Source of the DNA: an uncultured Mycoplasmatota bacterium | Lineage (GTDB): Bacteria > Bacillota_I > Bacilli_A > RF39 > UBA660 | DNA length: 33,856 nucleotides | Assembly (NCBI GenBank): GCA_947056845.1 | Contig: CAMSCJ010000017.1 | Span: 1 to 33,856 of the forward strand | Direction: 5' to 3' | Shown: positions 1-8,077 of the stretch, piece after piece | Numbering within the stretch: position 1 is the stretch's first letter | Layout of the letters: each line of letters opens with the position of its first letter | The notes under the pieces: generated by a model | Seen by the model: the letters and a program-made list of their open reading frames with translations, nothing else | Database searches by the model: none | What the model was told of the DNA's origin: nothing | Made by a program: the position numbers and the translations under genes

Positions 1-1
1 C

Positions 2-433
2 ATAAGCAAATACGAATTCTATAATGGAAATACTTTACTAGCAACAGTAACAACAACATCAAAATCAACATCAAAGGTTATAAATAATTTATCATCAAGT
101 GCGATGAACTTTAGAGTCAAAGTATATGACCAATATGGGCAAACTGCAGAATCGACTGTTACTGAGAGTTGCTCTGTAAGTTCAAGTGATTATGCTAGAA
201 CAATCTATAAATGTACACCAACAGGAAGACAATTTGATAATAAAAATTCAATATCAGATTGTATGTCAAAATGCCACAATTCAAGTTATAATTCTGTAAT
301 ACAGGAATGTATAGATAAAAAAAATAAGGAATATCAGCAGTGGTGCAGTGCTAATGCATATGATTGTAATTTTGCACATGGCCCAGATTTAAGTTCTTGT
401 TATAATGTTGATTGTCCTATGTGCAATTATTAA
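2..433 (+). CDS. C-terminal part of a surface or secreted protein with a Cys-rich tail (partial)
   Basis: The reading frame is open from the first bases of the window to the TAA at 431-433, so the gene starts upstream and only about 143 residues are visible. The first 55 residues (KYEFYNGN..., TLLATVTTTSKS, FRVKVYDQYGQ) look like the end of an Ig- or cadherin-like beta-sandwich domain; this is a guess from pattern only. The last 80 residues hold ten cysteines, several in C-x2/3-C spacing (CMSKC, CYNVDCPMC), ending in CNY. Such a tail could form disulfides outside the cell or bind metal. There is no sortase motif and no C-terminal membrane segment. I do not recognise the family. The next gene is a lipoprotein on the same strand 75 bases downstream. 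Confidence 0.7.
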   Translation: MSKYEFYNGNTLLATVTTTSKSTSKVINNLSSSAMNFRVKVYDQYGQTAESTVTESCSVSSSDYARTIYKCTPTGRQFDNKNSISDCMSKCHNSSYNSVIQECIDKKNKEYQQWCSANAYDCNFAHGPDLSSCYNVDCPMCNY

Positions 434-508
434 TTAGAATATAATAACTAGATATTATAATAAAAAAAGAAAGTTTGATATTTAAAAAATTAGGAGGGAA
501 AAAAAGAA

Positions 509-940
509 GTGAAAAAAATAGTAATAATAGGTCTAACCTCACTACTACTTGTAGTGGGGTGTGGCAAGAAAAAAGAAGAAGAAAAAGATAATAAAACAAA
601 TAATGAGCCAACCGTAGATAATCCAACAAATATAACAGATGAAAATATGATAAAAGATCAAACAGTAGAGACATTACAATTTACAAATACGGGATTAGTA
701 TATGATGGAAATATGACAACTCTAACTAGTCAAGTAACTAATACATCTGATCAAATAGTACAATTGAATACAGTTATGGCAACTATCAATTATAAAGATG
801 AGTATGATAATGATCGTGTTTTAGAGATGGAAGTATATTTTGGAGAGAGTTTAAATCCAGGAGAAACAAGATCTGTATATAGTACAACTGATGTTGATTT
901 AAGAAAATCGAGTAATATAGAATATCGAATTGTACGATAA
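509..940 (+). CDS. Small lipoprotein with FxLYD-like domain
   Basis: 143 residues, probably starting at GTG; a TAGGAGG ribosome binding site at 491-497 supports this start. Residues 1-18 form a lipoprotein signal peptide (MKK, a hydrophobic run, lipobox VVGC), so Cys18 should be lipidated and the protein anchored outside the membrane. A charged Lys/Glu/Asn linker follows (about 19-50). The rest (about 55-143) has the pattern of FxLYD domains: a strand with NTGLVYDGN, then TSQVTNTSD, then a late LNPGETRSVY. These domains are small extracellular beta-sandwiches of unclear role. A possible TATAAT at 456-461 could serve as its own promoter. Function is unknown beyond a surface lipoprotein. Confidence 0.8.
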   Translation: MKKIVIIGLTSLLLVVGCGKKKEEEKDNKTNNEPTVDNPTNITDENMIKDQTVETLQFTNTGLVYDGNMTTLTSQVTNTSDQIVQLNTVMATINYKDEYDNDRVLEMEVYFGESLNPGETRSVYSTTDVDLRKSSNIEYRIVR

Positions 941-1082
941 TTAAATTAAGGTAATATGTAAATTAATTATATATTATAGGTTAGTTAATATAGATAAAAA
1001 ATAAGAATAATGTAAATCCCAAATACTCAAAATTCGAATAACTTATTTATATTAATGATTCCTCTTTAGTAATAAAGAAAAT

Positions 1083-1115
1083 AAAAGGATAAATGTGAAT
1101 ATATTTATCCTTTTT
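1083..1115 (+). terminator. Intrinsic terminator
   Basis: A perfect 12-bp stem (AAAAGGATAAAT at 1083-1094 with ATTTATCCTTTT at 1103-1114) has an 8-base loop and ends in a run of T. It closes the transcription unit containing the lipoprotein gene. The preceding stretch 941-1082 holds nothing I recognise. Confidence 0.85.
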
Positions 1116-1130
1116 AATTACAAAAATGTA

Positions 1131-1139
1131 TGTTATAAT
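1131..1139 (+). promoter_or_regulatory. Extended -10 promoter of the sigma-like gene
   Basis: TGTTATAAT, a perfect extended -10 box, lies just after the terminator of the upstream unit. No good -35 is visible. Transcription would begin near 1146, which rules out the in-frame ATG at 1126 as the start codon. Confidence 0.7.
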
Positions 1140-1167
1140 ATTTATAATTTTTATGGGGGATGGTTTT

Positions 1168-2964
1168 TTGAGGCAGGAGTCGTTAAAAAATGAAAATTAT
1201 GTATATTCAGAAGGAACAATAGAGGTTTATAATATTTTAGATAGTTATATTAATGGCAATTTATTGTTTAAAAAGGATATAGAATACAATTTAGATGAAT
1301 TAAAAAAATTGTCTTTATTTTGCAATATTGATTACAATACAGATGTATTTGAATTATTACTGCAAAATAATAAAATTTTATATAACATAGTTAGATTAGT
1401 AATTATTTCTAACTTTACTAGGATTAAAGAAAATAGAATGTATGAACTTATTGATGATGAATTTATTTTGTCGTTACTTGATTTCTATCAAGCTTTATAT
1501 TCTGATGATATTGAAAAAATAGAATTATTTTTAAGAATTGCTAATGGTGATAAAGTGGCTAGAAATAAAGCTATCTTAGATAATAAAGGTCTTGTATGTG
1601 AAATAGCGCTTAAATATAATTTTAGTAATGTAGATATAGATGATTTAATCTCTGAAGGAATGCTTGGTTTGATTAATGCAGTTGATAATTTCAATCTTTT
1701 TGAAAATGTTCAATTTTCTACATATGCTTTTAATTGCATAGATGGTTTTATCAAGAGGTTTATTAATACCAAAGAAGGTGCTATTGGGACTCATACAGCA
1801 AGTAAATTATTTAATTATGATAAAGGTGTAAAATTATTAGATGCTAAATTAGGACGAGAACCTAATTTTGATGAGATAGCTAAAGAATTGAAAATGGATA
1901 AGACTGATATTTGTGTATTTAATAGTATAAAAAATGATTTTTTTAGTCTTAATAGTGTTATTGAAAGTGAAAATGGTGCTATTACTGAGTTAGGGGACTT
2001 AATTGCTGGTATTCCAGAGCAATTTATAGATAGTGATATTGATACAAAAAAAGAGTTTTTATATCAATTGATTTATAGCAATTTACCAATAAATTATATC
2101 TATGTTTTGATTTATAGATATGGTCTAGGAAATGTTGAGAGTCTTACTCTTGAAAAGATTGGTGATATGGTTGGAATTGTTAAAGATGAAATTAGACGTT
2201 TAGAAGAAAATGCTTTAAAAAAAATAAGGGAAATTGTTAATAGTTATAATTATGATGATAAACAGCTTAGTAATAATATTTTATTTGTGAAGAATAAATA
2301 TAGTACTCGTAAGATTTTTTGTATTCATAAGAGTAAAGTTATTAGAAATATGCCTGCTCAGGTTTTAAATAGAATTGTTGAAAATGTGGTTCATTATAAT
2401 TTGAGAAACAATAATTATTTATTAGAAAAAAAGAACCAAAAGAATAAAGAGAATATTAAATTTAGTAAAATTGATAACAGAATATTAGATATTTTTAGCT
2501 CATTTATTTTAGAATATGATAAAATTTTTGTTTATGATTCATTGATGGAATTAGATTTTAGTCAGATTAAACTTGTTTATTTAAATTATGCTGAAGAGAC
2601 TAATCCTAAACATCTATTTGTAAATGAGACATTTAATGAAATGGAAAAGAATATGTTTTTTAAATTATTTGTTACTGTTATTAATAACATTAAATTATCA
2701 AGTTTAATTTTTGCTGATTTTTATGAACATTTTAGTACATATACTGTGGAACAAGTAGATAGAGTAATTGAAAATCTAAAAGAAAATGAAAAAATGATAT
2801 TGCATTTACGATTTGGTAATGATTTAAGTAGTAAAGTTATATATCCATTAACTAAGATACAGAGAGAACAATTAGAAGCTGTTATAGAGAAACTTAATAT
2901 AGCATTAGAACATGAAAAAATAAGTGAAAGAGCTGGGTACTTGAAGAAATATAATTACTTGTAG
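1168..2964 (+). CDS. Sigma-70-like protein with long N- and C-terminal extensions
   Basis: About 598 residues from TTG 1168. I chose this start because GGGGG (1155-1159) sits 8 bases before it, like the GGGGG site of the gene at 6890. ATG 1153 is also in frame but has no ribosome binding site. Residues about 122-200 match sigma-70 region 2: GD..AR..., a KGLVCEIALKY helix, DLISEGMLGLINAVDNF, then FSTYAFNCIDGFIKR. A region 3-like part follows (about 206-260), then a region 4-like helix-turn-helix (about 312-357: LIYRYGLG, LTLEKIGDMVGIVKDEIRRLEENALKKI). The last 240 residues match nothing I know, except that the end (ENEKMILHLRFGND...QREQLEAVIEKL) resembles a second, degenerate region 4. It may be an alternative sigma factor or sigma-derived regulator. 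The N-terminal ~105 residues are also unassigned. It is monocistronic. Confidence 0.7.
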   Translation: MRQESLKNENYVYSEGTIEVYNILDSYINGNLLFKKDIEYNLDELKKLSLFCNIDYNTDVFELLLQNNKILYNIVRLVIISNFTRIKENRMYELIDDEFILSLLDFYQALYSDDIEKIELFLRIANGDKVARNKAILDNKGLVCEIALKYNFSNVDIDDLISEGMLGLINAVDNFNLFENVQFSTYAFNCIDGFIKRFINTKEGAIGTHTASKLFNYDKGVKLLDAKLGREPNFDEIAKELKMDKTDICVFNSIKNDFFSLNSVIESENGAITELGDLIAGIPEQFIDSDIDTKKEFLYQLIYSNLPINYIYVLIYRYGLGNVESLTLEKIGDMVGIVKDEIRRLEENALKKIREIVNSYNYDDKQLSNNILFVKNKYSTRKIFCIHKSKVIRNMPAQVLNRIVENVVHYNLRNNNYLLEKKNQKNKENIKFSKIDNRILDIFSSFILEYDKIFVYDSLMELDFSQIKLVYLNYAEETNPKHLFVNETFNEMEKNMFFKLFVTVINNIKLSSLIFADFYEHFSTYTVEQVDRVIENLKENEKMILHLRFGNDLSSKVIYPLTKIQREQLEAVIEKLNIALEHEKISERAGYLKKYNYL

Positions 2965-3097
2965 GTTATATTTTAGTTTAAAGAAATTTTTTATAAATAT
3001 ATCTATAAAAAAATAGTGTGTAAAAAATTTAAATACTTGGATAATAGCTTAAAGATGAATTATTTAAAAAATGTGATAGTCATTTTTATCATAATAG

Positions 3098-3126
3098 TTG
3101 AAAAAAATATTGTTTAATGATAAAAT
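3098..3126 (+). promoter_or_regulatory. Promoter of the ireB-ruvX operon
   Basis: TTGAAA (3098-3103), a 17-base spacer, then TGA-TAAAAT (-10 at 3121-3126). The start codon of ireB follows 30 bases later with an AGGTGA ribosome binding site at 3147-3152. The rest of the gap 2965-3097 is AT-rich, with only a weak AT-only hairpin (2986-3014) that may end the sigma-like gene. Confidence 0.7.
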
Positions 3127-3156
3127 TAGAGTGTATTCATAAAAGTAGGTGAAACG

Positions 3157-3399
3157 ATGGAAGAAACAAAAGTATATGATTCTAAAATTTTTAAAGAGGC
3201 TTTAATAGGATCAATATTTAAAGAGGTTGTGGCTATTTTGTCTGAAAGAGGATATAATCCTATAAATCAACTTGTAGGTTATTTAATGAGTGGCGACCCT
3301 GGTTATATTTCTAGTTATAAGGATGCTCGAAAAAAGATATTAAGTATAAATCGCTCTGATTTATTAGCATTTTTGATTAATGAGCATTTAAATAAATGA
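3157..3399 (+). CDS. ireB: IreB family regulatory phosphoprotein (UPF0297)
   Basis: 80 residues, close to the usual family length. The hallmark segment RGYNPINQLVGYLMSGDP, then YISSYKDARKKI, is nearly invariant in the family (YrzL in Bacillus subtilis, IreB in Enterococcus faecalis). In E. faecalis IreB is phosphorylated by the PASTA kinase IreK on N-terminal threonines and negatively controls cephalosporin resistance. Here the N-terminus (MEETKVYDSK) keeps a single threonine, Thr4, as the likely acceptor. The kinase is not in this window. The gene is first in an operon and overlaps ruvX by ATGA, as expected for translational coupling. Its role in this organism is inferred from the family. 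Confidence 0.93.
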   Translation: MEETKVYDSKIFKEALIGSIFKEVVAILSERGYNPINQLVGYLMSGDPGYISSYKDARKKILSINRSDLLAFLINEHLNK

Positions 3400-3830
3400 G
3401 ATATTTAGGTCTTGATTTAGGTAGTAAAACATTAGGAATATCTTTGAGTGATGCAACAAGGACAATTGCGTCAACTTATACAACTTTGCGTTTTAATGAA
3501 GGCGATTGTGATAGTGTTTTACCAGAACTTAAAAAAATTATTAAGGAATATAGTGTTTCAAAAATTGTTTTGGGTTTACCAAAAAATATGAGTAATACAA
3601 TTGGAGATAGGGCAAGTCTTTGTCTTGATTTTCAAGAAAAATTAAAAAGAAATTTAAATATTGAAGTAGTTATGCAAGATGAAAGGTTATCAACAGTTGA
3701 AGCCACAAATTATATGCTTGAGGCTGATATATCAAGAAAAAAAAGAAAACAAAAAATTGATAGTTTAGCTGCTAATATTATACTTCAAACATATTTAGAT
3801 AAAGAAAGAAGGAGAATAAATAATGAATAA
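3396..3830 (+). CDS. ruvX: Holliday junction resolvase-like protein RuvX/YqgF
   Basis: 144 residues, normal for the family. The RNase H-like fold is marked by LGLDLGSKTLGISLSD at the N-terminus (catalytic Asp7), then KIVLGLPKNMSN, the DERLSTVEA segment with its acidic residues, and a final KIDSLAANIILQTYLD helix carrying another conserved Asp. Family members process the 5' end of pre-16S rRNA and have also been studied as Holliday junction resolvases. It overlaps ireB by 4 bases and the next gene by 8 bases, the same order as yrzL-yrrK-yrzB in B. subtilis. Nothing is missing. Confidence 0.95.
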   Translation: MRYLGLDLGSKTLGISLSDATRTIASTYTTLRFNEGDCDSVLPELKKIIKEYSVSKIVLGLPKNMSNTIGDRASLCLDFQEKLKRNLNIEVVMQDERLSTVEATNYMLEADISRKKRKQKIDSLAANIILQTYLDKERRRINNE

Positions 3831-4134
3831 TGAAGAAAGAATGATTTTTAAAGTAACGAATGATGAAGGAAAAGAAATTGAATGTGAAGCTTTATTTACA
3901 TTTGAATCAGATGAAACAAAGAAGAATTATATTGTTTATACTGATAATACTAAGGATGAGGCTGGAAATACAAAAGTTTATGCTTCAATTTATAATCCAA
4001 ATGAAGAGAATACATCTTTACAACCAATAGAGACTGATAAGGAATGGAAGATAATTGAAACAATTTTATCAGAACTTCAAGCTCAGGTAAAACAACAGAT
4101 GAATGGTAATAATGCGGAAGGAACTCAAGAATAG
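3823..4134 (+). CDS. yrzB: DUF1292 family protein (YrzB-like)
   Basis: 103 residues. The pattern is that of DUF1292: MIFKVTNDEGKEIECEALFTFE, then KNYIVYTDN, VYASIYNP, and a C-terminal helix KEWKIIETILSELQ. It starts with AGGAG at 3809-3813 and overlaps the end of ruvX by 8 bases. The family is small and acidic, and no biochemical activity is known to me. It is nearly always beside ruvX and ireB in Firmicutes, and the assignment rests partly on that order. Confidence 0.9.
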   Translation: MNNEERMIFKVTNDEGKEIECEALFTFESDETKKNYIVYTDNTKDEAGNTKVYASIYNPNEENTSLQPIETDKEWKIIETILSELQAQVKQQMNGNNAEGTQE

Positions 4135-4140
4135 TTAGGT

Positions 4141-5223
4141 ATGAAAAAATATACATATTTGGCGGGCTTTCTTGTAGCCTTTTTTGTCATTATAATTGTA
4201 GTTGGTTGTACAATTTATAAAATTAATATTGGACCAGTTAGTAAAAATAGTGAGTTAAAGCAAATTGAAATAAGTGATGGCGATACCTATTTATCAGTAG
4301 CTGGTAAATTAAAAGAAAATAATTTAATAAGATCAGAATTTTTTTATAAATTATATATAAAATTAATGAAACCTAATAATTTAGAAAAAGGTAAATATTC
4401 TTTAAGTGAAAATATGGGAGTTGAAAAAATTGTCGAAGTTTTAGAAAATGGTAGTGATATTAATACTGATAATATTAGTGTTACTTTTATTGAAGGAAAG
4501 AATATGCGTTCCTTAGCTAAAACTATTGCGCAAAATACGAATAATACTGAGGAAGATGTTTATAGCTTATTAGTAGATAGTGCGTATTTAGATACATTAA
4601 TAAATAAATATTGGTTTTTAACAGATGAGATTAAAAATCCAAATATATATTATTCTCTAGAGGGATATTTATTTCCTGATACTTATCAATTTAGGGATAA
4701 AGATGTAACTGTTAAAGAAATTTTTGAAACATTATTAGATGAATTAGATAAAAAATTGATGCCTTATAAAGATGATATAAAAAATAGCCCATATACGGTT
4801 CACCAACTTTTAACTTTAGCTTCTATTGTTGAGTTAGAAGGTGTTAATAAAGCTGATCGCTTTGATGTAGCGGGCGTATTCTATAATAGACTTAATGATG
4901 GTTGGAGTTTAGGTAGTGATGTTACAACATATTACGCGATTAAAGTTGATATGAGCGAAAGAGATTTATATAAAGCAGAAATTGATGCTTGTAATTATTA
5001 TAATACTCGTCCTAATTGTATGGCTGGTAAATTACCAATTAGCCCAATTTGTAATCCTAGTATAGAGTCAATTGAGGCTGCTATAAAACCTCATAGTCAT
5101 AATTATTATTTTTTCGTGGCTGACAAAAATAAGAAAACCTATTTTACAACAACTAATGCTGAACATTTAAATACAATTGAAACACTTAAGAGTCAAGGTT
5201 TATGGTACGAGTACGCGAGTTAG
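4141..5223 (+). CDS. mltG: Endolytic murein transglycosylase MltG
   Basis: 360 residues, typical length. One N-terminal membrane segment (about 6-27) is followed by a LysM-like part (about 40-105), then the YceG catalytic domain. Key motifs are SLEGYLFPDTYQF (172-184) and LASIVELEG, where Glu231 matches the catalytic glutamate of the family (ASIVE motif). RFDVAGVFYNRL, LGSDVTTYYA and PISPICNPSIESIEAAI follow. MltG cuts nascent glycan strands at the membrane and sets their length. The gene starts 6 bases after yrzB and overlaps the next gene by 22 bases, so it belongs to the same operon. Confidence 0.95.
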   Translation: MKKYTYLAGFLVAFFVIIIVVGCTIYKINIGPVSKNSELKQIEISDGDTYLSVAGKLKENNLIRSEFFYKLYIKLMKPNNLEKGKYSLSENMGVEKIVEVLENGSDINTDNISVTFIEGKNMRSLAKTIAQNTNNTEEDVYSLLVDSAYLDTLINKYWFLTDEIKNPNIYYSLEGYLFPDTYQFRDKDVTVKEIFETLLDELDKKLMPYKDDIKNSPYTVHQLLTLASIVELEGVNKADRFDVAGVFYNRLNDGWSLGSDVTTYYAIKVDMSERDLYKAEIDACNYYNTRPNCMAGKLPISPICNPSIESIEAAIKPHSHNYYFFVADKNKKTYFTTTNAEHLNTIETLKSQGLWYEYAS

Positions 5224-5780
5224 AAGAATATGCTCTTGAACACAATATTCCCATCATGCTTAAGGATGGTATTGAGTTTTTATGTAACTATATAAGAGAT
5301 AATAACGTAAAGCACATTTTAGAAATAGGAAGTGCTATTGGATATTCAGCAATTAAAATGGCATTAGTAGATAAGAATATTAAAGTAACAACGATTGAAA
5401 GAGATATTGAAAGATATAATGTTGCTATTAAAAATATTAAAAATTTTGGTTTAGAAAATCAAATTACTGCAATATTAGATGATGCTTTTAATGTCGAAAT
5501 AAATGAACAATTTGATTTGATATTTATTGATGCTGCTAAAAGTCAATATATTAAGTTTTTTGAAAAATTTAAAGTTAATTTAAAAAAAAGTGGGGTTTTT
5601 ATTAGTGATAATTTAGATTTTCATGGCTTAGTTAAAAGCGATGAAGAAATTAGTAGTCGAAATGTTCGGGGCCTTGTTAGAAAACTAAGAAATTATATTG
5701 AATTTTTAAAAAATAATAAAGAATTTGAAACGAAATTTTATTCCATTGGTGATGGAATAGGGATTTCTACGTGGAAGTAA
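5202..5780 (+). CDS. trmR: SAM-dependent O-methyltransferase, YrrM/TrmR type
   Basis: 192 residues. It is a class I methyltransferase of the O-methyltransferase 3 family: ILEIGSAIGYSAI (SAM motif I), VTTIERD (motif II) and FDLIFIDAAKSQY with the metal-binding Asp, then SDNLDFHG. In B. subtilis the gene at this exact position after mltG is yrrM, shown to be TrmR, which methylates 5-hydroxyuridine at tRNA position 34 to 5-methoxyuridine. Synteny plus motifs make that the best guess, but the partner yrrN/yrrO hydroxylation genes are not next to it. It starts inside mltG; an AAGG-like site lies just before ATG 5202. It is the last gene of the operon. Confidence 0.85.
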   Translation: MVRVRELEEYALEHNIPIMLKDGIEFLCNYIRDNNVKHILEIGSAIGYSAIKMALVDKNIKVTTIERDIERYNVAIKNIKNFGLENQITAILDDAFNVEINEQFDLIFIDAAKSQYIKFFEKFKVNLKKSGVFISDNLDFHGLVKSDEEISSRNVRGLVRKLRNYIEFLKNNKEFETKFYSIGDGIGISTWK

Positions 5781-5855
5781 ATATGAACTTTATAAAAGTT
5801 AATGTTAATTAATATTATAGTTAAAAAAAGTATTATATATTATATTTAATCTATT

Positions 5856-5862
5856 GAGGTGA
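5856..5862 (+). promoter_or_regulatory. Ribosome binding site pointing to an ATA start codon
   Basis: GAGGTGA is one of the best Shine-Dalgarno sequences in the window. Four bases after it comes ATA (5867-5869), with no ATG, GTG or TTG at a usable distance in the open frame. The same GGTGA-4-start spacing is seen at ireB (ATG 3157). Confidence 0.65.
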
Positions 5863-5866
5863 ATTT

Positions 5867-6685
5867 ATAGAGAAAAAAGATTATTATACTTTAAAAGAAA
5901 TATTATTTGGTTTAAGGACAGAATATTTAAAAGTTCAACAAGAATTAGACCAACTGAAACCTTATGCCTCAGTATCTAATTATCATTTAGAAAAAAAGAT
6001 ATTGGATTATTATTTTGAGTTGTCGCAATGTTCTTTTGATAAAAATCCTAATGTTTATTGCCATTTTACTCTAAAGCCAAGCTATCTTAAGAAAAAAATG
6101 AATAAACTAAGAGCCTTTTTAAATGGGGATTTACCTAAATGGTATTCAAAATTATTAAGCGATAATAATGGCAAATATTATATGAAAGATGCGTCTTTCC
6201 CTATTCAAATAGAACATTATGTAGAGAATCGAGATGCTATTAAAGAATTTGATGAAATAATTCAAAAAATTTTGAATTTTGATTTTGCTCATTCCATTTA
6301 TCACAAATTCAATACTAAATTTTCAGGTATATCATATCAATTAGAAACTGCGCCTAGTGATATCAATTTTTTTGGAACGATAAATGTAATGAATTTAGAT
6401 CGTAGTTGTGATTATACGGTATGTTTTGATACTATTAATATTATGAATTATAATGCGAATCTATCAAATGATTTCATAAATGAAACATTTAATGTTCAGT
6501 TTCCAAAGGAGATAATTCCTACTTATCATCAAAGGCTTATTGATAATAACGATGTAAGTGATAAAAAAATCATAATTGCCGATGATATTAGCAAATCAGC
6601 AATGGTAGACTTTTCGGTTGAAGAAGACGAAAAGGAAATTATATTGACAAAAAGTAATATAAGAAAAGAAAATGGATTTTTTTAG
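5867..6685 (+). CDS. Unknown protein, probable ATA start
   Basis: About 272 residues if translation starts at ATA 5867. The frame is open from the TGA at 5855-5857 to the TAG at 6683-6685. The first conventional start in frame is TTG 6002 and the first ATG is 6098, neither with a ribosome binding site, while the 45 codons before 6002 read like normal protein (EKKDYYTLKEILFGLRTEYL...). The N-terminus is charged and helical, probably a short coiled coil. The middle (about 45-215) has mixed alpha/beta character with no signal peptide or membrane segment, and the end is acidic. I do not recognise the family. It lies alone between the ireB operon and a terminator. Confidence 0.7.
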   Translation: MEKKDYYTLKEILFGLRTEYLKVQQELDQLKPYASVSNYHLEKKILDYYFELSQCSFDKNPNVYCHFTLKPSYLKKKMNKLRAFLNGDLPKWYSKLLSDNNGKYYMKDASFPIQIEHYVENRDAIKEFDEIIQKILNFDFAHSIYHKFNTKFSGISYQLETAPSDINFFGTINVMNLDRSCDYTVCFDTINIMNYNANLSNDFINETFNVQFPKEIIPTYHQRLIDNNDVSDKKIIIADDISKSAMVDFSVEEDEKEIILTKSNIRKENGFF

Positions 6686-6699
6686 ATAAATATTTAATA

Positions 6700-6744
6700 A
6701 ACACTTTGATATATAGTTAGAATCTATACATTAAAGTGTTTTTT
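6700..6744 (+). terminator. Intrinsic terminator
   Basis: An outer stem AACACTTT (6700-6707) with AAAGTGTT (6733-6740) and an inner TATAG/CTATA stem are followed by TTTT. It ends the unknown gene at 5867-6685. Confidence 0.85.
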
Positions 6745-6835
6745 CATTAAAAATACTTCTGTATATTTTTAAATGTCATAATTATAATACAATAATAAAG
6801 ATTATGTTTTCTTTTTTATAATATGTATGTATATT

Positions 6836-6864
6836 TTGACTTTCTTTTTTATTAATGTTATAAT
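6836..6864 (+). promoter_or_regulatory. Strong promoter of the CapA-like gene
   Basis: TTGACT (6836-6841), a 17-base spacer, and TGT-TATAAT (-10 at 6859-6864). The start codon is 25 bases downstream, with GGGGG at 6878-6882. The in-frame ATG at 6827 lies upstream of the promoter and is not used. Confidence 0.85.
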
Positions 6865-6889
6865 AACAATCACAAATGGGGGTTATTAT

Positions 6890-8050
6890 ATGAAAAAATT
6901 ACAAATTTATGGTGGGATACTAACACTTTTGACCACTATATCTTTAACGTCTTGTAAAAAAATTGATGAAAGTAGTACTTATGATACAAGTACAACTAGT
7001 ATAGTAAGTGAAAATTTAGATACTGATAAATATCCTGGTACTACAGTGGATAATAAAGAATTTTTAGATTTAATAGAGACTAAATTTTCTGAAAGCGATA
7101 CTACAACCGTAACTTTAGAAACTGAACCAGTTGTAAAGAAAGATTCTATTACTATTAGTTTTACGGGAGATTGCACATTAGGTACATACTTAACTAGTAA
7201 AAATAAGGCTTTCGATGTTTTGTTTGATCAACAGCAAGATTATGGTTACTATTTTAAGAATGTGAAAGAGATATTTGAAAATGATGATTATACGGTCGTA
7301 AATTTAGAAGGACCTCTTACTGATTCTAATACTATTCCAGAACAAAAACCTTTTATATTTAAAGGTAGAAAAGATTATGTTAATATATTAACTAATGGTA
7401 GTGTGGAGGCCGCTAATTTATCAAATAATCACATTAGAGATTATGGTACTGCTGGTTATAATGATACGGTTAATGTTTTAAGTGATAATGATATTGCTTA
7501 TTTTGATAATACCAATTTTCATATTGAAGAAATAAATAATAAAAAATTTGGTTTTGCTGGTTTTAAAGCCTTTAGTCTTTATACTAAAAATGAGATTGAT
7601 AATGCCTTAAAATATTTTGAGGAAAACGATGTTGATATAAAAATTATTACGCTACATGGTGGTGTTGAATACGAGTATGATTTTGATTCAACAAAACAGG
7701 AATTGGCGCGCTACGCAATTGATAATGGTGCTGACTTAATTGTGGGACACCATCCACATATTTTACAAGGCATAGAAGAGTATAATGATAAATATATTTT
7801 GTATTCATTAGGGAATTTCTGTTATGGTGGACATAGTAATCCTGATGATAAAAATTCTATGATTGTGCAAGTGACATTTAATTTTGAAGATGATAAATAT
7901 ATAGGTTCTAATTTAAAATTAATTCCTGTATCGATTTCTTCCGTTGATTATACAAATAATTTTCAACCAACTATTTTGGAGGGAGAAGCAAAAGATAAAG
8001 TTTTAAAATTAATTAATGACCATAGTAAAAATTTTAATTATGCGGATTAA
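6890..8050 (+). CDS. CapA family lipoprotein (PGA_cap metallophosphatase fold)
   Basis: 386 residues from ATG 6890. The signal peptide ends in a lipobox (SLTSC), so it should be an extracellular lipoprotein, followed by a Ser/Thr-rich linker to about residue 85. The catalytic-type domain has the CapA/calcineurin-like metal motifs in order: FTGDCTLG, VVNLEGPLTD, LSNNHIRDYG, TLHGGVEYEYD, GHHPHILQG and YSLGNFCYGG. CapA of Bacillus takes part in poly-gamma-glutamate export and anchoring, but most homologues are uncharacterised and no capBC is visible here, so the substrate is open. The gene is followed after 27 bases by a leucine-rich-repeat gene in the same unit. Confidence 0.9.
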   Translation: MKKLQIYGGILTLLTTISLTSCKKIDESSTYDTSTTSIVSENLDTDKYPGTTVDNKEFLDLIETKFSESDTTTVTLETEPVVKKDSITISFTGDCTLGTYLTSKNKAFDVLFDQQQDYGYYFKNVKEIFENDDYTVVNLEGPLTDSNTIPEQKPFIFKGRKDYVNILTNGSVEAANLSNNHIRDYGTAGYNDTVNVLSDNDIAYFDNTNFHIEEINNKKFGFAGFKAFSLYTKNEIDNALKYFEENDVDIKIITLHGGVEYEYDFDSTKQELARYAIDNGADLIVGHHPHILQGIEEYNDKYILYSLGNFCYGGHSNPDDKNSMIVQVTFNFEDDKYIGSNLKLIPVSISSVDYTNNFQPTILEGEAKDKVLKLINDHSKNFNYAD

Positions 8051-8077
8051 TGATCCCTTAGAAAAGAAGCTGATTTT

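Noticed and set aside
2986..3014. Terminator after the sigma-like gene
   Set aside because: The hairpin is made only of A-T pairs and lacks a T-run at its 3' side; too weak to list.
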